Positions 44,813-51,939 of a stretch of DNA of 64,000 nucleotides are shown here, piece after piece; positions within the stretch are counted from its first letter, which is position 1; every line of letters starts with the position of its first letter. The stretch comes from an uncultured Clostridia bacterium. Lineage in GTDB: Bacteria > Bacillota > Clostridia > Lachnospirales > Lachnospiraceae. The notes beneath the pieces are model-generated. The model searched no databases and was not told the origin of the DNA. It worked only from the letters and a program-made list of their open reading frames with translations. Both the position numbers and the translations under genes were made by a program. The DNA is taken from positions 14,518 through 78,517 of the forward strand of contig CALBKM010000035.1 of assembly GCA_937895705.1 (NCBI GenBank). Direction: 5' to 3'.

Positions 44813-45553
44813 ATGAAGTTACAGCAACTGCTCAGCTACACCAGAAAAGCGGTGGATGATTATCAAATGATTCAGCCGGGAGATAAAATTGCAATCGGAA
44901 TCTCGGGAGGCAAGGACTCTCTTGCACTGTTGTATGCTTTGGCGGGGCTGCGACGCTTTTATCCGAATCCTTTTGAATTATGTGCAATTACGGTGGATTT
45001 GGGATTTGAAGGCTTCGACTTAAGTGAAATCAAAGCGCTGTGTGAGGAATTACAGGTGCCGTATTATGTCCAGAAAACAGAAATCGGCGAGGTGGTCTTT
45101 CAGGTAAGGGAAGAAAGCAATCCCTGCTCTTTGTGTGCAAAACTTCGAAAAGGGGCTTTTAATGATAAAGCAAAAGAACTGGGATGCAACAAGTCGGCCT
45201 ACGCCCATCATAAAGACGATGTTATAGAAACGATGCTGATGTCTTTATTATATGAAGGAAGATACAACTGCTTCTCTCCCGTGACGTATCTGGACCGCTC
45301 GGACATTACGCTGATACGCCCGCTGATTTATGTGGAAGAGGCAGACATCATAGGTTTTCAGCATAAGTACAATCTACCGGTTAAGAAGAACCCGTGTCCG
45401 GCGGACGGATTAACCAAGCGGGCCGATACAAAAGACCTTGTAAAACGCTTAAACGAGGAATACAAAGGTTCCAAGGAGCGACTGTTTCATGCGATTACCG
45501 ATGGTACATTACCGGCCTGGAAAAAAACGGAAAATGTTTCAAGAAGAAAGTAA
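44813..45553 (+). CDS. ttcA: TtcA-type tRNA 2-thiolation protein
   Basis: 246 residues from ATG at 44813 (GGAAAGGAA upstream); the upstream frame overlaps the promoter. PP-loop GISGGKDSLALL at about residues 31-42, a Cys pair in NPCSLCAKLRKG (about 104-115), and a further Cys in KKNPCPADG near 203, the pattern of the [4Fe-4S]-binding TtcA/TtuA group that thiolates tRNA (C32 in E. coli TtcA). Specific target in this organism unproven. Confidence 0.85.
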   Translation: MKLQQLLSYTRKAVDDYQMIQPGDKIAIGISGGKDSLALLYALAGLRRFYPNPFELCAITVDLGFEGFDLSEIKALCEELQVPYYVQKTEIGEVVFQVREESNPCSLCAKLRKGAFNDKAKELGCNKSAYAHHKDDVIETMLMSLLYEGRYNCFSPVTYLDRSDITLIRPLIYVEEADIIGFQHKYNLPVKKNPCPADGLTKRADTKDLVKRLNEEYKGSKERLFHAITDGTLPAWKKTENVSRRK

Positions 45554-45572
45554 AAACAGAAAGTAGGTAAAG

Positions 45573-45614
45573 GACGTTGTATCGGTTGATAAAAACTATG
45601 ACAGCGTCTTTTTT
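45573..45614 (+). terminator. Terminator after ttcA
   Basis: GACGTTGT / ACAGCGTC stem (one G-T wobble) with a 20-base loop and six Ts. It overlaps the 3' end of the convergent LysM gene. Confidence 0.65.
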
Positions 45615-45991
45615 ACGTAGTACTGGATAACAAGATAGGTATCCGGATAGATTGTGTCGCTCTCCAGATGATTTGTTTCTTTAATGGAACGAACAAACTC
45701 CGGGATACTCTCCTTCTCCTCGCAGTAAAAGCGTTCTGCGATCTTCCAGAGAGAGTCGTTCTCGGCAACACGAACAGAAACAATACGCTTCTCATAAGAA
45801 ACGCTACTCTCTGCTTCTGCCTGTACAGACGGGGCAAACAACAATACAGCCAAAACAACAATAGCAATTCCAAGCACAGCAATTGCAATCTTCTGTAAGA
45901 GTTCTCTGCGCTTCTTGCCGCGGCGTTCTTCGGCTCTCTGACGATAAGAGCGATACTCTTCTGCTATTTCATGATTTAATACGTTATCCAT
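45596..45991 (-). CDS. yneA: YneA-like SOS-controlled LysM membrane protein
   Basis: 131 residues from ATG at 45991, six bases after AGGAGGT. Cytoplasmic N-terminus with AEERRGKKRRELL, one membrane segment (about 36-54), then a C-terminal LysM domain (VRVAENDSLWKIAERFYCEE ... YPDTYLVIQ). Layout and divergence from lexA match YneA of Bacillus, an SOS-induced cell-division inhibitor. Its promoter carries two LexA-box-like palindromes. The inhibitor role is inferred from this context. Confidence 0.8.
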   Translation of the reverse strand: MDNVLNHEIAEEYRSYRQRAEERRGKKRRELLQKIAIAVLGIAIVVLAVLLFAPSVQAEAESSVSYEKRIVSVRVAENDSLWKIAERFYCEEKESIPEFVRSIKETNHLESDTIYPDTYLVIQYYVKKTLS

Positions 45992-46022
45992 ACCGATACC
46001 TCCTAAACAGAACAAACATTCT

Positions 46023-46066
46023 CGAACATCTGTTTATAATATAACATGCGAACAATTGTTTGTCAA
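46023..46066 (-). promoter_or_regulatory. yneA promoter with two LexA-type boxes
   Basis: On the minus strand TTGACA (46061-46066), 17-base spacer, TATATT (46038-46043). LexA-like boxes CGAAC-n4-GTTTA at 46023-46036 (just downstream of -10) and CGAAC-n4-GTTTG at 46049-46062 (over the spacer and -35). Confidence 0.78.
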
Positions 46067-46085
46067 TAGGTATTTGCGATTTTTT

Positions 46086-46126
46086 CGAACAAAAGTTTGA
46101 CAAACAGGTGTTTGATGTGTTATACT
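46086..46126 (+). promoter_or_regulatory. lexA promoter with two LexA-type boxes
   Basis: TTGACA (46097-46102), 18-base spacer, TATACT (46121-46126). Boxes CGAAC-n4-GTTTG at 46086-46099 (reaching into -35) and CAAAC-n4-GTTTG at 46101-46114 (in the spacer), the layout for autorepression. Confidence 0.8.
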
Positions 46127-46175
46127 TAGTACAAGAAGACCGAAGATAGCTTTAATATATAAGGAGGTAACGTCT

Positions 46176-46790
46176 ATGGGCTATGGTAAAATCACTGCAA
46201 AACAGCAGGAAATTTTAGATTTTATGAAAGAACGTATTTTAAATAAGGGGTATCCGCCGGCTGTTCGTGAGATTTGTGAGGCTGTAAAATTAAAGTCCAC
46301 CTCTTCCGTACATGCGCATCTGGAAAGCTTGGAGAAGAACGGTTACATCCGTCGTGACCCGGCAAAGCCGCGAGCCATCGAGATTGTAGATGACAATTTC
46401 AATATTACCCGTCGTGAGATGGCCTATATTCCGGTAGTTGGTACCGTGACTGCGGGTCAGCCTATCTTAGCCGTGGAGAATGTGGAGTCCTACTTCCCTA
46501 TTCCGACGGATTATTTGCCGAATGCGGAGACTTTTATGCTTCACGTAAAGGGTGACAGTATGATTAATGCCGGTATCTTTAACGGCGACCAGATTCTGAT
46601 TAAGAAACAGAATTATGCGAAGAACGGTGATTTTGTCGTAGCTCTTATCGAGGATTCCGTTACGGTAAAGACCTTTTATAAGGAAGATGGTTACTATCGT
46701 CTCCAGCCGGAAAACGACACTATGGACCCGATTATTGTAAAGGAAGTAGAGATTTTAGGTAAGGTCATCGGATTGTTCCGGATGTTCTAA
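46176..46790 (+). CDS. lexA: SOS repressor LexA
   Basis: 204 residues, AAGGAGGT before ATG. N-terminal winged helix (KQQEILDFMKERI, GYPPAVREICEAVKLKSTSS), then the S24 autoproteolysis domain: cleavage site Ala93-Gly94 in TVTAGQP, Ser128 in KGDSMINAG and Lys165 in SVTVKTF. Blocks SOS genes until RecA-stimulated self-cleavage. Four matching operators lie upstream. Confidence 0.97.
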   Translation: MGYGKITAKQQEILDFMKERILNKGYPPAVREICEAVKLKSTSSVHAHLESLEKNGYIRRDPAKPRAIEIVDDNFNITRREMAYIPVVGTVTAGQPILAVENVESYFPIPTDYLPNAETFMLHVKGDSMINAGIFNGDQILIKKQNYAKNGDFVVALIEDSVTVKTFYKEDGYYRLQPENDTMDPIIVKEVEILGKVIGLFRMF

Positions 46791-46829
46791 GATTTTTTGA
46801 TGCGAAATAAATAGGTAAATGCAAAATCA

Positions 46830-46866
46830 AGGAGAAGGTTCCCATAAGAAGCCTTCTCCTCTTTTT
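46830..46866 (+). terminator. Terminator after lexA
   Basis: Perfect 9-bp stem AGGAGAAGG / CCTTCTCCT with a 13-base loop, followed by CTTTTT. Confidence 0.85.
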
Positions 46867-46886
46867 ACTTATACCTAATGATACGA

Positions 46887-47216
46887 TTATTTTTTCTTAC
46901 AAAGAAAATTTCCTAATATAATCCATAACACACTTATTAGGATAACCAGAACAACACATATCTTTGCCATGATATCTACAACCGCTTTGATACAAAAAGC
47001 TTCAGTTAAACCCATAATAACGCAGATTGTAGCTATAATAAGTACGAAGATGCCGGTTCCGCGACAAAGCTTTTTCTTGTCGTATTTTGCCTGTTCTTCC
47101 GGCTTCATAGTGTTATAGCCGGCAATGAAGCGGCTACCGTGGCCGGTACAAAGAACGATGCCTAGAATAAGTAAAAATGCTGCCACACAAAAGATACCGA
47201 TTACGGTTCCCGACAT
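46887..47216 (-). CDS. DUF3784 family membrane protein
   Basis: 109 residues, AAAGGAGGG before ATG. Three hydrophobic segments (about 3-23, 54-72, 83-104) with the family pattern GHGSRFIAGYNTMKPEEQAKYDKKKLC between the first two (read as consecutive blocks). DUF3784 proteins are small membrane proteins of unknown function in Firmicutes. It converges on lexA and starts 15 bases after the next minus-strand gene. Confidence 0.8.
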   Translation of the reverse strand: MSGTVIGIFCVAAFLLILGIVLCTGHGSRFIAGYNTMKPEEQAKYDKKKLCRGTGIFVLIIATICVIMGLTEAFCIKAVVDIMAKICVVLVILISVLWIILGNFLCKKK

Positions 47217-47230
47217 GTGTCATCCCTCCT

Positions 47231-47821
47231 TTATCGTTTCTCTTCTATCGCTTTCATTGAATAGTATGCCATTTCCGTATCAAACGCTTTGAATGGGATA
47301 TTGTGCGTCCTGAGAAGCATCATTAATTCCTCGGAATCCGGTGCACCGACCACTCCGGTAAAATATCTGGACGTAGCATATACACCGGTTGAGCCCCCCG
47401 GCACAATAATAATACCGCTTGAAATAACAAATTTGAAAACCTTAGTTACTTCATCGTATTCTATTGACTGGATTGTATAAAACCTGCCCGGTTTTTCGGA
47501 AGAAATGAGCTGACAACGAACTTCTCCCGGAACGGTTTCAAAGTCAAATGCAACAGATTCATCAAAACGGTACTTCGCCGGGCATCCCGGAAAGAGCTTA
47601 TAGACGGTTTTGCTTCGGTTTATTGCATAAATAATAAGATAAACGCACAACACTATAAAAGCAATGAACCCAATGATCCCCAATACCACGGTGAATGGGG
47701 ACGGAATCATTACGAACATCAAACTAAGAAACGGAAGCATCGCCCAAAGTGCAAGCAGTATCCCCAGTTTGGTGCCGTACAATCGGATGTGTTCAAAAAA
47801 TACAACATTAGTTTCTTTCAT
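47231..47821 (-). CDS. Membrane protein with C-terminal beta domain, unknown
   Basis: 196 residues, AAAGGAGC before ATG. Two membrane segments (about 19-40 and 44-68) and a soluble C-terminal domain of about 125 residues with strands (VAFDFETVPGEVRCQLISSE, KVFKFVISSGIIIVPGG) and a Gly/Tyr-rich turn. The layout resembles PH-like or DUF3592-type small membrane proteins; no family assigned. Confidence 0.7.
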   Translation of the reverse strand: MKETNVVFFEHIRLYGTKLGILLALWAMLPFLSLMFVMIPSPFTVVLGIIGFIAFIVLCVYLIIYAINRSKTVYKLFPGCPAKYRFDESVAFDFETVPGEVRCQLISSEKPGRFYTIQSIEYDEVTKVFKFVISSGIIIVPGGSTGVYATSRYFTGVVGAPDSEELMMLLRTHNIPFKAFDTEMAYYSMKAIEEKR

Positions 47822-47839
47822 AATAACAATGCTCCTTTT

Positions 47840-47911
47840 CTACTTTTCATTAATTGCTTTTGCAATATAGGTTCCGTTAGAAATAGATTTCTTTTTTTAT
47901 TTCATATCCAT
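47840..47911 (-). pseudogene. Tiny reading frame interrupted by one stop codon
   Basis: After CGGAGG the minus strand reads MDMK, a TAA at 47897-47899 in a poly-A tract, and then continues in frame as KKKSISNGTYIAKAINEK to TAG at 47840. It lies between two membrane-protein genes. It may be a decayed small gene, a leader peptide (MDMK), or chance. Confidence 0.3.
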
Positions 47912-47945
47912 AAGTTAATCCTCCGTTGTATTCGAATCAGTCATT

Positions 47946-48506
47946 TTAATCTGTTTTTTTTATATCATAGAGCACTTTATAAGAATTCCCTTTATAATAA
48001 TACACAATTACACTATCATTTCCCTTTAGTACGGCTTTCGTATCTTCAAGGTTGTCATCGAAGACCTGAACCTCTATTGAAGTACCGTCTTCTGTTTTCC
48101 CTGTTAAATGGTTTACAAGTTGACCTGAACCATATCTGCTGTACCTGCGTTTTTGAACTATCTCTGCATCTTCTAACACAATTTCCTGCGGACCTTTCAC
48201 AAAATCATAGATTGCATTTGCTGCAATTCTACCGGTCCAGATAAAAAAGATACCTATAAGCAGTATGGCAACGATTTTTTGTAAAGAAGATCTCGACGTG
48301 CTTTTTACATTACTCCAAGCCATAAATGTAATTAAAATTAAAGTACCGCTCATAGTAAGCAGTCTTCCCAGCGGATAGTAGCCTTTAGAAATAGGTAAAC
48401 TTGAAATAATACCACCTACAAGAATAAGTATTATTGATCCTAATATAAATAGCATCAGTTTTGTTCTTGCTTTCTTCTTTTCCTTTGTGTTTATTCCGTT
48501 TTCCAT
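47946..48506 (-). CDS. Membrane protein with C-terminal beta domain, unknown
   Basis: 186 residues from ATG at 48506 (GAGGAGA upstream; an ATG at 48524 precedes that site). Three hydrophobic segments (about 19-37, 48-65, 77-95) then YDFVKGPQEIVLEDAEI, RRYSRYGSGQL and a beta-rich tail ending VIVYYYKGNSYKVLYDI. The order and the GP-x-E turn after the third segment recall the protein at 61547-62161, so the two may be paralogues. Function unknown. Confidence 0.72.
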   Translation of the reverse strand: MENGINTKEKKKARTKLMLFILGSIILILVGGIISSLPISKGYYPLGRLLTMSGTLILITFMAWSNVKSTSRSSLQKIVAILLIGIFFIWTGRIAANAIYDFVKGPQEIVLEDAEIVQKRRYSRYGSGQLVNHLTGKTEDGTSIEVQVFDDNLEDTKAVLKGNDSVIVYYYKGNSYKVLYDIKKTD

Positions 48507-48692
48507 AACATGGTCTCCTCTCATATCACATTTATTATATCAATTATAGAAAAGAACAAGAAATAAATACAGGGCTGAAAAAGCAAAATACATCACGCTA
48601 TTTTCACTTTTAGAGCAATATAACATCAGAGAGATATCCAAAAATAGTTTACGGAAGCACTGAAATCAATGCTTCCGTAGAAATTATATCAT

Positions 48693-49505
48693 TTATACAC
48701 TATCGGTGTCAAATTTTAACAGTTCCTTTGTCCACTTCTTTGACGGAAGAACAACCGCACGCTCTCCAACCACTTCTTTTATAATCCGAAGCTCCAGCTC
48801 CTGTCGATGCTTTAAGTGTGCAATCAGGTCATCAAAGCTTTCAAGGCTGTGTTTCATACCGTAAGGCGAGTGCTTTAGATATTCTAACATCATGGGAAGC
48901 CACAGCGGCGTACCGTCGATGTCGCTGCGTTCTTCGCTGATGATACGGATGTTTTCTTCGATATCGTTACTGTAAAGATACACCAGTCGGAAGCTCTCCT
49001 TATCCAATGCTGCGAAAAGTTCTCGGTAAAACGCCAGAATCTCCTCATCGCTTTTCTCATGGAACAAAATCAAATCTTCCGTAAGGTTCTGTAAAAAGGA
49101 ACATTCAAACACATAGCCGGTATCCCGGAAGGTCTTGTAACGGGAGGTGACGATTTCTTTTACCTCGTCAAAAGATTTCCGACCGTTATAGATTTCATAT
49201 TGCTCTAAATCCCTGTGGAAGCCCGGAATGTCTGTAAGAATTCGGGTGTACATCACAATATAGCGGTCGCATTCTTGTACCGTATATTGCTTGATTTCCT
49301 CGGAAATTGCCTCATAACGGGCCAGAACCGCCTCGTACTGTTCCTTGTCCATCCATGTGCACCATGCCAGCTCTACCGGGGAATAATCACCCTCACGGCA
49401 GACTTTTAGTCGAGGATATAGGATAACAAGTTCTTGTAATAAAGTGGATTTTCCGGAACCTTGCAGGCCTTCAATCCATATATTTATATTCTTTTGATTT
49501 GTCAT
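48693..49505 (-). CDS. P-loop NTPase/kinase-like protein
   Basis: 270 residues, AAAGGAG before ATG. Walker A GLQGSGKST at about residues 13-21 near the N-terminus. YLYSNDIEENIRIISEERSD and the helical C-terminus look like the lid and end of a deoxynucleoside-kinase- or uridine-kinase-like fold, but no family was recognised. No lysine-rich or zinc motif is seen. It stands alone with its own promoter and a ~220-base structured leader, which is unusual for an ordinary salvage kinase. Confidence 0.72.
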   Translation of the reverse strand: MTNQKNINIWIEGLQGSGKSTLLQELVILYPRLKVCREGDYSPVELAWCTWMDKEQYEAVLARYEAISEEIKQYTVQECDRYIVMYTRILTDIPGFHRDLEQYEIYNGRKSFDEVKEIVTSRYKTFRDTGYVFECSFLQNLTEDLILFHEKSDEEILAFYRELFAALDKESFRLVYLYSNDIEENIRIISEERSDIDGTPLWLPMMLEYLKHSPYGMKHSLESFDDLIAHLKHRQELELRIIKEVVGERAVVLPSKKWTKELLKFDTDSV

Positions 49506-49526
49506 AGCTTTTCTCCTTTCAAAGTT

Positions 49527-49624
49527 GTTGCCAAAAGGATTAATTCTATATGTATTTTGCTTATGTAGCTCTTTTTTGCATACAAAAAAGAGAGGTTATG
49601 AGAACATAATCCACTTTTGGCAAC
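49527..49624 (-). promoter_or_regulatory. 98-bp nested inverted repeat in the leader of the P-loop gene
   Basis: Outer arms GTTGCCAAAAG (49527-49537) and CTTTTGGCAAC (49614-49624) are perfect complements and extend imperfectly through GATTA/TAATCC. Inside are TTATGT/ACATAA and a perfect 10-bp hairpin CTCTTTTTTG-CATA-CAAAAAAGAG (49569-49592). On the minus strand an alternative small hairpin TTATG-TTCT-CATAA followed by CTCTCTTTTTT resembles a terminator that the larger fold would prevent. An attenuator or a small MITE-like element are the two readings; no target-site duplication was seen. Confidence 0.55.
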
Positions 49625-49690
49625 ACGATAAACAGTACCCGATGTCTCGTAATACTGTACTAAAAACTCTATCATGTAAACAAAAGTAAA

Positions 49691-49702
49691 TTATCTTCTC
49701 AT
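49691..49702 (-). CDS. Minimal upstream ORF (Met-Arg-Arg-stop) in the leader
   Basis: ATG AGA AGA TAA, preceded on the minus strand by AAGGAGAGAGGTG at ideal distance. It lies about 25 bases after the predicted transcription start and 190 bases before the P-loop gene. Such short ORFs with strong initiation sites are typical sensors of ribosome stalling in attenuators; translation is inferred. Confidence 0.45.
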   Translation of the reverse strand: MRR

Positions 49703-49731
49703 CTTTTCACCTCTCTCCTTTTGATATGTTT

Positions 49732-49760
49732 ATTCTAACATAAGGCTATCGGAATGTCAA
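49732..49760 (-). promoter_or_regulatory. Promoter of the P-loop gene leader
   Basis: Minus strand TTGACA (49755-49760), 17-base spacer, TAGAAT (49732-49737). Transcription start near 49726 would give a leader of about 220 bases. Confidence 0.72.
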
Positions 49761-49808
49761 CGACACTCGCCGAGTTCCGAAAACACACGTTTTATAGCCG
49801 TACAAGTA

Positions 49809-50825
49809 CTAGTTTATACTCACATACCCCGTTTTCTCGATTATCCTTTGCCCTTCCTCGGATAAAATCCAATCAATCAGTACCGGAATATTTTCGTTGG
49901 TATTGTCGGCGCGGTAAATGGCATAAAACCGGGCAATGACCGGATAAGTGCCGTTTTTAATGTTTTCTGCACTTGGGTAAACGCCGTTTAAGGACAACAT
50001 CTTAACGTTTTCGTTTCCGACCATGTCGTCCATATAATAACGGAAGGAAAAACCGATGGAACCGCCGGTGAGAGCAAAGGGTGATTTTCCTTTGATTTCC
50101 TGCCCTTTCATAAAGGAGTCCATGGCGCTTTGGCTGCCGCTTCCCGCTAAACGTGACACCGGATTGATGACACGGGTACTGCCGCCCACCTCTTTCCAGT
50201 TGGTATATTCCCCTGAATAAATCCCACGGATTTGTTCTACCGTAAGGTTGTCCACCGGATTGCTTTCATTGACAAAGAATACAAAGCCCTCCAAGCCGAT
50301 CGGTACGTAGACCAGCTCTACGCCCTTATCTTCTGCGTACTTCTTCTGGTCTGCCGACGGTGCGGCACAAAACAAGATGTCTGTGGTGCCGTCTACAATG
50401 GCCTCATAGCCTCTTACGGTGTTTTTGTACTGCATCTTGCTGTCGGCGGCAAAGTTTTCTCCGTAAAAGTTATCATCGGAAAACACGCCGCCCTCAAAGG
50501 TAACGGAACCTTCCGGATATACATTGTCCACGAAAGCAGCATACACCGGAACCAACGCTGCGGCACCGTCCAGGACCGGAAGATTATCGGTGAGTTTTAA
50601 GGATGAATCGATACGCACCAGATCCGAGTTCGGATTGTGAGGCAAATAGGCTTCCACATCAATCATTTTTGCCTGGGAGGTGTCGCTGAAATTGTTGGCC
50701 AGACGACGTGTCAATACAAAATAAATGCTGAGGTTAAAAACAACAAATACCGCAACAATCAACAATAACGCCGATAGTTGTTTCACTAACTTCACTAATG
50801 CTTTTTTTGAGGTTGCACCTGCCAT
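49809..50825 (-). CDS. Membrane-anchored PstS-like substrate-binding protein
   Basis: 338 residues from ATG at 50825 (AAAGGAGC upstream). N-terminal membrane anchor (about 18-38) instead of a lipobox. The rest is a PBP-like (phosphate-binding) domain: AIVDGTTDILFCAAPSADQK, VPIGLEGFVFFVNESNPVDN, IRGIYSGEYTNWKEVGG and the anion loop RLAGSGSQSAMDSF. No PstCAB permease genes are near, so it may be a sensor or scavenging protein rather than a transport component. It is coupled to a 46-residue membrane peptide gene just upstream. Confidence 0.82.
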   Translation of the reverse strand: MAGATSKKALVKLVKQLSALLLIVAVFVVFNLSIYFVLTRRLANNFSDTSQAKMIDVEAYLPHNPNSDLVRIDSSLKLTDNLPVLDGAAALVPVYAAFVDNVYPEGSVTFEGGVFSDDNFYGENFAADSKMQYKNTVRGYEAIVDGTTDILFCAAPSADQKKYAEDKGVELVYVPIGLEGFVFFVNESNPVDNLTVEQIRGIYSGEYTNWKEVGGSTRVINPVSRLAGSGSQSAMDSFMKGQEIKGKSPFALTGGSIGFSFRYYMDDMVGNENVKMLSLNGVYPSAENIKNGTYPVIARFYAIYRADNTNENIPVLIDWILSEEGQRIIEKTGYVSIN

Positions 50826-50827
50826 AC

Positions 50828-50968
50828 CTACCACAGCTCCTTTCCGATAAAATAGATAATGGAGCAATGCTGGTACGCATGTATTGCATAAATCATATGT
50901 ACAATCGTGAAAATCAGGCACAAGCCAACAACGGCCAATGCGATTTTGCGAAATGTTTTGGATTTCAT
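50828..50968 (-). CDS. 46-residue single-pass membrane peptide coupled to the PstS-like gene
   Basis: ATG at 50968 after AAAGGAG; the product starts MKSKTFRKIALAVV and has one hydrophobic segment (about residues 9-27) followed by MIYAIHAYQHC and an Ile/Phe tail ending GKELW. Its TAG lies two bases before the ATG of the PstS-like gene and its 3' end contains that gene's ribosome binding site. The strong initiation site and tight coupling support a real gene; function unknown. Confidence 0.65.
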   Translation of the reverse strand: MKSKTFRKIALAVVGLCLIFTIVHMIYAIHAYQHCSIIYFIGKELW

Positions 50969-51011
50969 AAATTTTCTCCTTTGCTATAAATAAGTATACT
51001 TACATTTCTAC

Positions 51012-51260
51012 TTACATATATGCTACAGCCGAAACCATCAATATCATAAATGCAACAATGACAGCTACCAAAACGCCCATAATAATTGACGATACAATTA
51101 ACAGTGTTTTTGCTGCGGATTTTTTTTGCTTGTTCGCTTCCGTTGGTTCTGTTTTATAACATTTTGAAGTTCCGATAAAATTACAAAGACTTGCAATAAA
51201 AAATATGATTGCAGACAGCGGAATCAAATAAATCAGTGCCGAAAATAAAATACCTACCAT
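51012..51260 (-). CDS. 82-residue two-TM membrane protein (paralogue of 51940-52200)
   Basis: AGGAGGATATTACT before ATG. Two hydrophobic segments (about 4-29 and 51-78) joined by a charged loop with KQKKSAAKTLL. It shares ALIYLIPLS, the SLC turn and LLIVSSIIMG with the 86-residue protein encoded 0.7 kb upstream, so the two are clear paralogues. Own promoter at 51338-51366. No named family known to me. Confidence 0.75.
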   Translation of the reverse strand: MVGILFSALIYLIPLSAIIFFIASLCNFIGTSKCYKTEPTEANKQKKSAAKTLLIVSSIIMGVLVAVIVAFMILMVSAVAYM

Positions 51261-51337
51261 AGTAATATCCTCCTGAAATTTAACTATATTTAAGATTTCT
51301 TATGTATGCTACATTGAGTTACACACCTATCAAATGT

Positions 51338-51366
51338 AGTATAACATTCTATCGAGGAAAACTCAA
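51338..51366 (-). promoter_or_regulatory. Promoter of the 82-residue membrane protein
   Basis: Minus strand TTGAGT (51361-51366), 17-base spacer, TATACT (51338-51343). An inverted repeat CTACATT (51309-51315)/AATGTAG (51333-51339) spans the predicted transcription start and may be an operator. Confidence 0.62.
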
Positions 51367-51445
51367 TTCATTCATAAAATCATAAGAATTTCATGGAAAT
51401 TTCGGTTCATTCAGATGAAAGTTTACATAAATGTTTTATGGATAT

Positions 51446-51474
51446 AAAAAGACGACCTTCCGAAAAAGGTCGTC
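51446..51474 (-). terminator. Terminator after rsfS
   Basis: Minus strand GACGACCTT / AAGGTCGTC stem with a 6-base loop followed by TTTTTA, about 60 bases after the rsfS stop codon. Confidence 0.85.
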
Positions 51475-51530
51475 CCGGAAAACATTATTCTTATGTTTTG
51501 CAAATGTTCATTCTCCGTAGCAGACTACAT

Positions 51531-51884
51531 TTACAGACTCTCCGGATCAATTTCCTTACCGTCTCTCCAAATACGTTCTAAATCATAGAACAAGCGGTCT
51601 TCTCTGGAGAAAATATGGATGACAACATCATTAAAGTCCATCAAAATCCATCCGGAGGAGCGAATACCTTCAATGCGCTCCGCATGAATCTTCTGCTTTG
51701 CCAGGGCGTCGGTTACCTCGTCTACCATTGCCTCTACCTGAGAGGAATTGGTGCCGTTTGCAATGACAAAGTAGTCCGCAATGACGGAAACCTCGGAAAT
51801 ATCAATAATCTTGATGTCCTCTGCCTTCTTATCATCCAGCGCCTTATAGGCGATTTTTACGATTTCTTTTGCTCTTTCGGTCAT
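51531..51884 (-). CDS. rsfS: Ribosomal silencing factor RsfS
   Basis: 117 residues, GGAGGG before ATG. RsfS/RsfA fold: KAEDIKIIDISEVSVIADYF, ANGTNSSQVEAMVDEV, EGIRSSGWILMDFNDVVIHIF. Binds L14 on the 50S subunit and blocks subunit joining in starvation. Last gene of the ribosome-linked run; separated from nadD/yqeK by a small membrane protein gene. Confidence 0.94.
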   Translation of the reverse strand: MTERAKEIVKIAYKALDDKKAEDIKIIDISEVSVIADYFVIANGTNSSQVEAMVDEVTDALAKQKIHAERIEGIRSSGWILMDFNDVVIHIFSREDRLFYDLERIWRDGKEIDPESL

Positions 51885-51939
51885 AGTTTGTCCCTCCGAT
51901 TTTTTCTTTTCTCTATTATACCCATTCTTTTCTTTGGAT

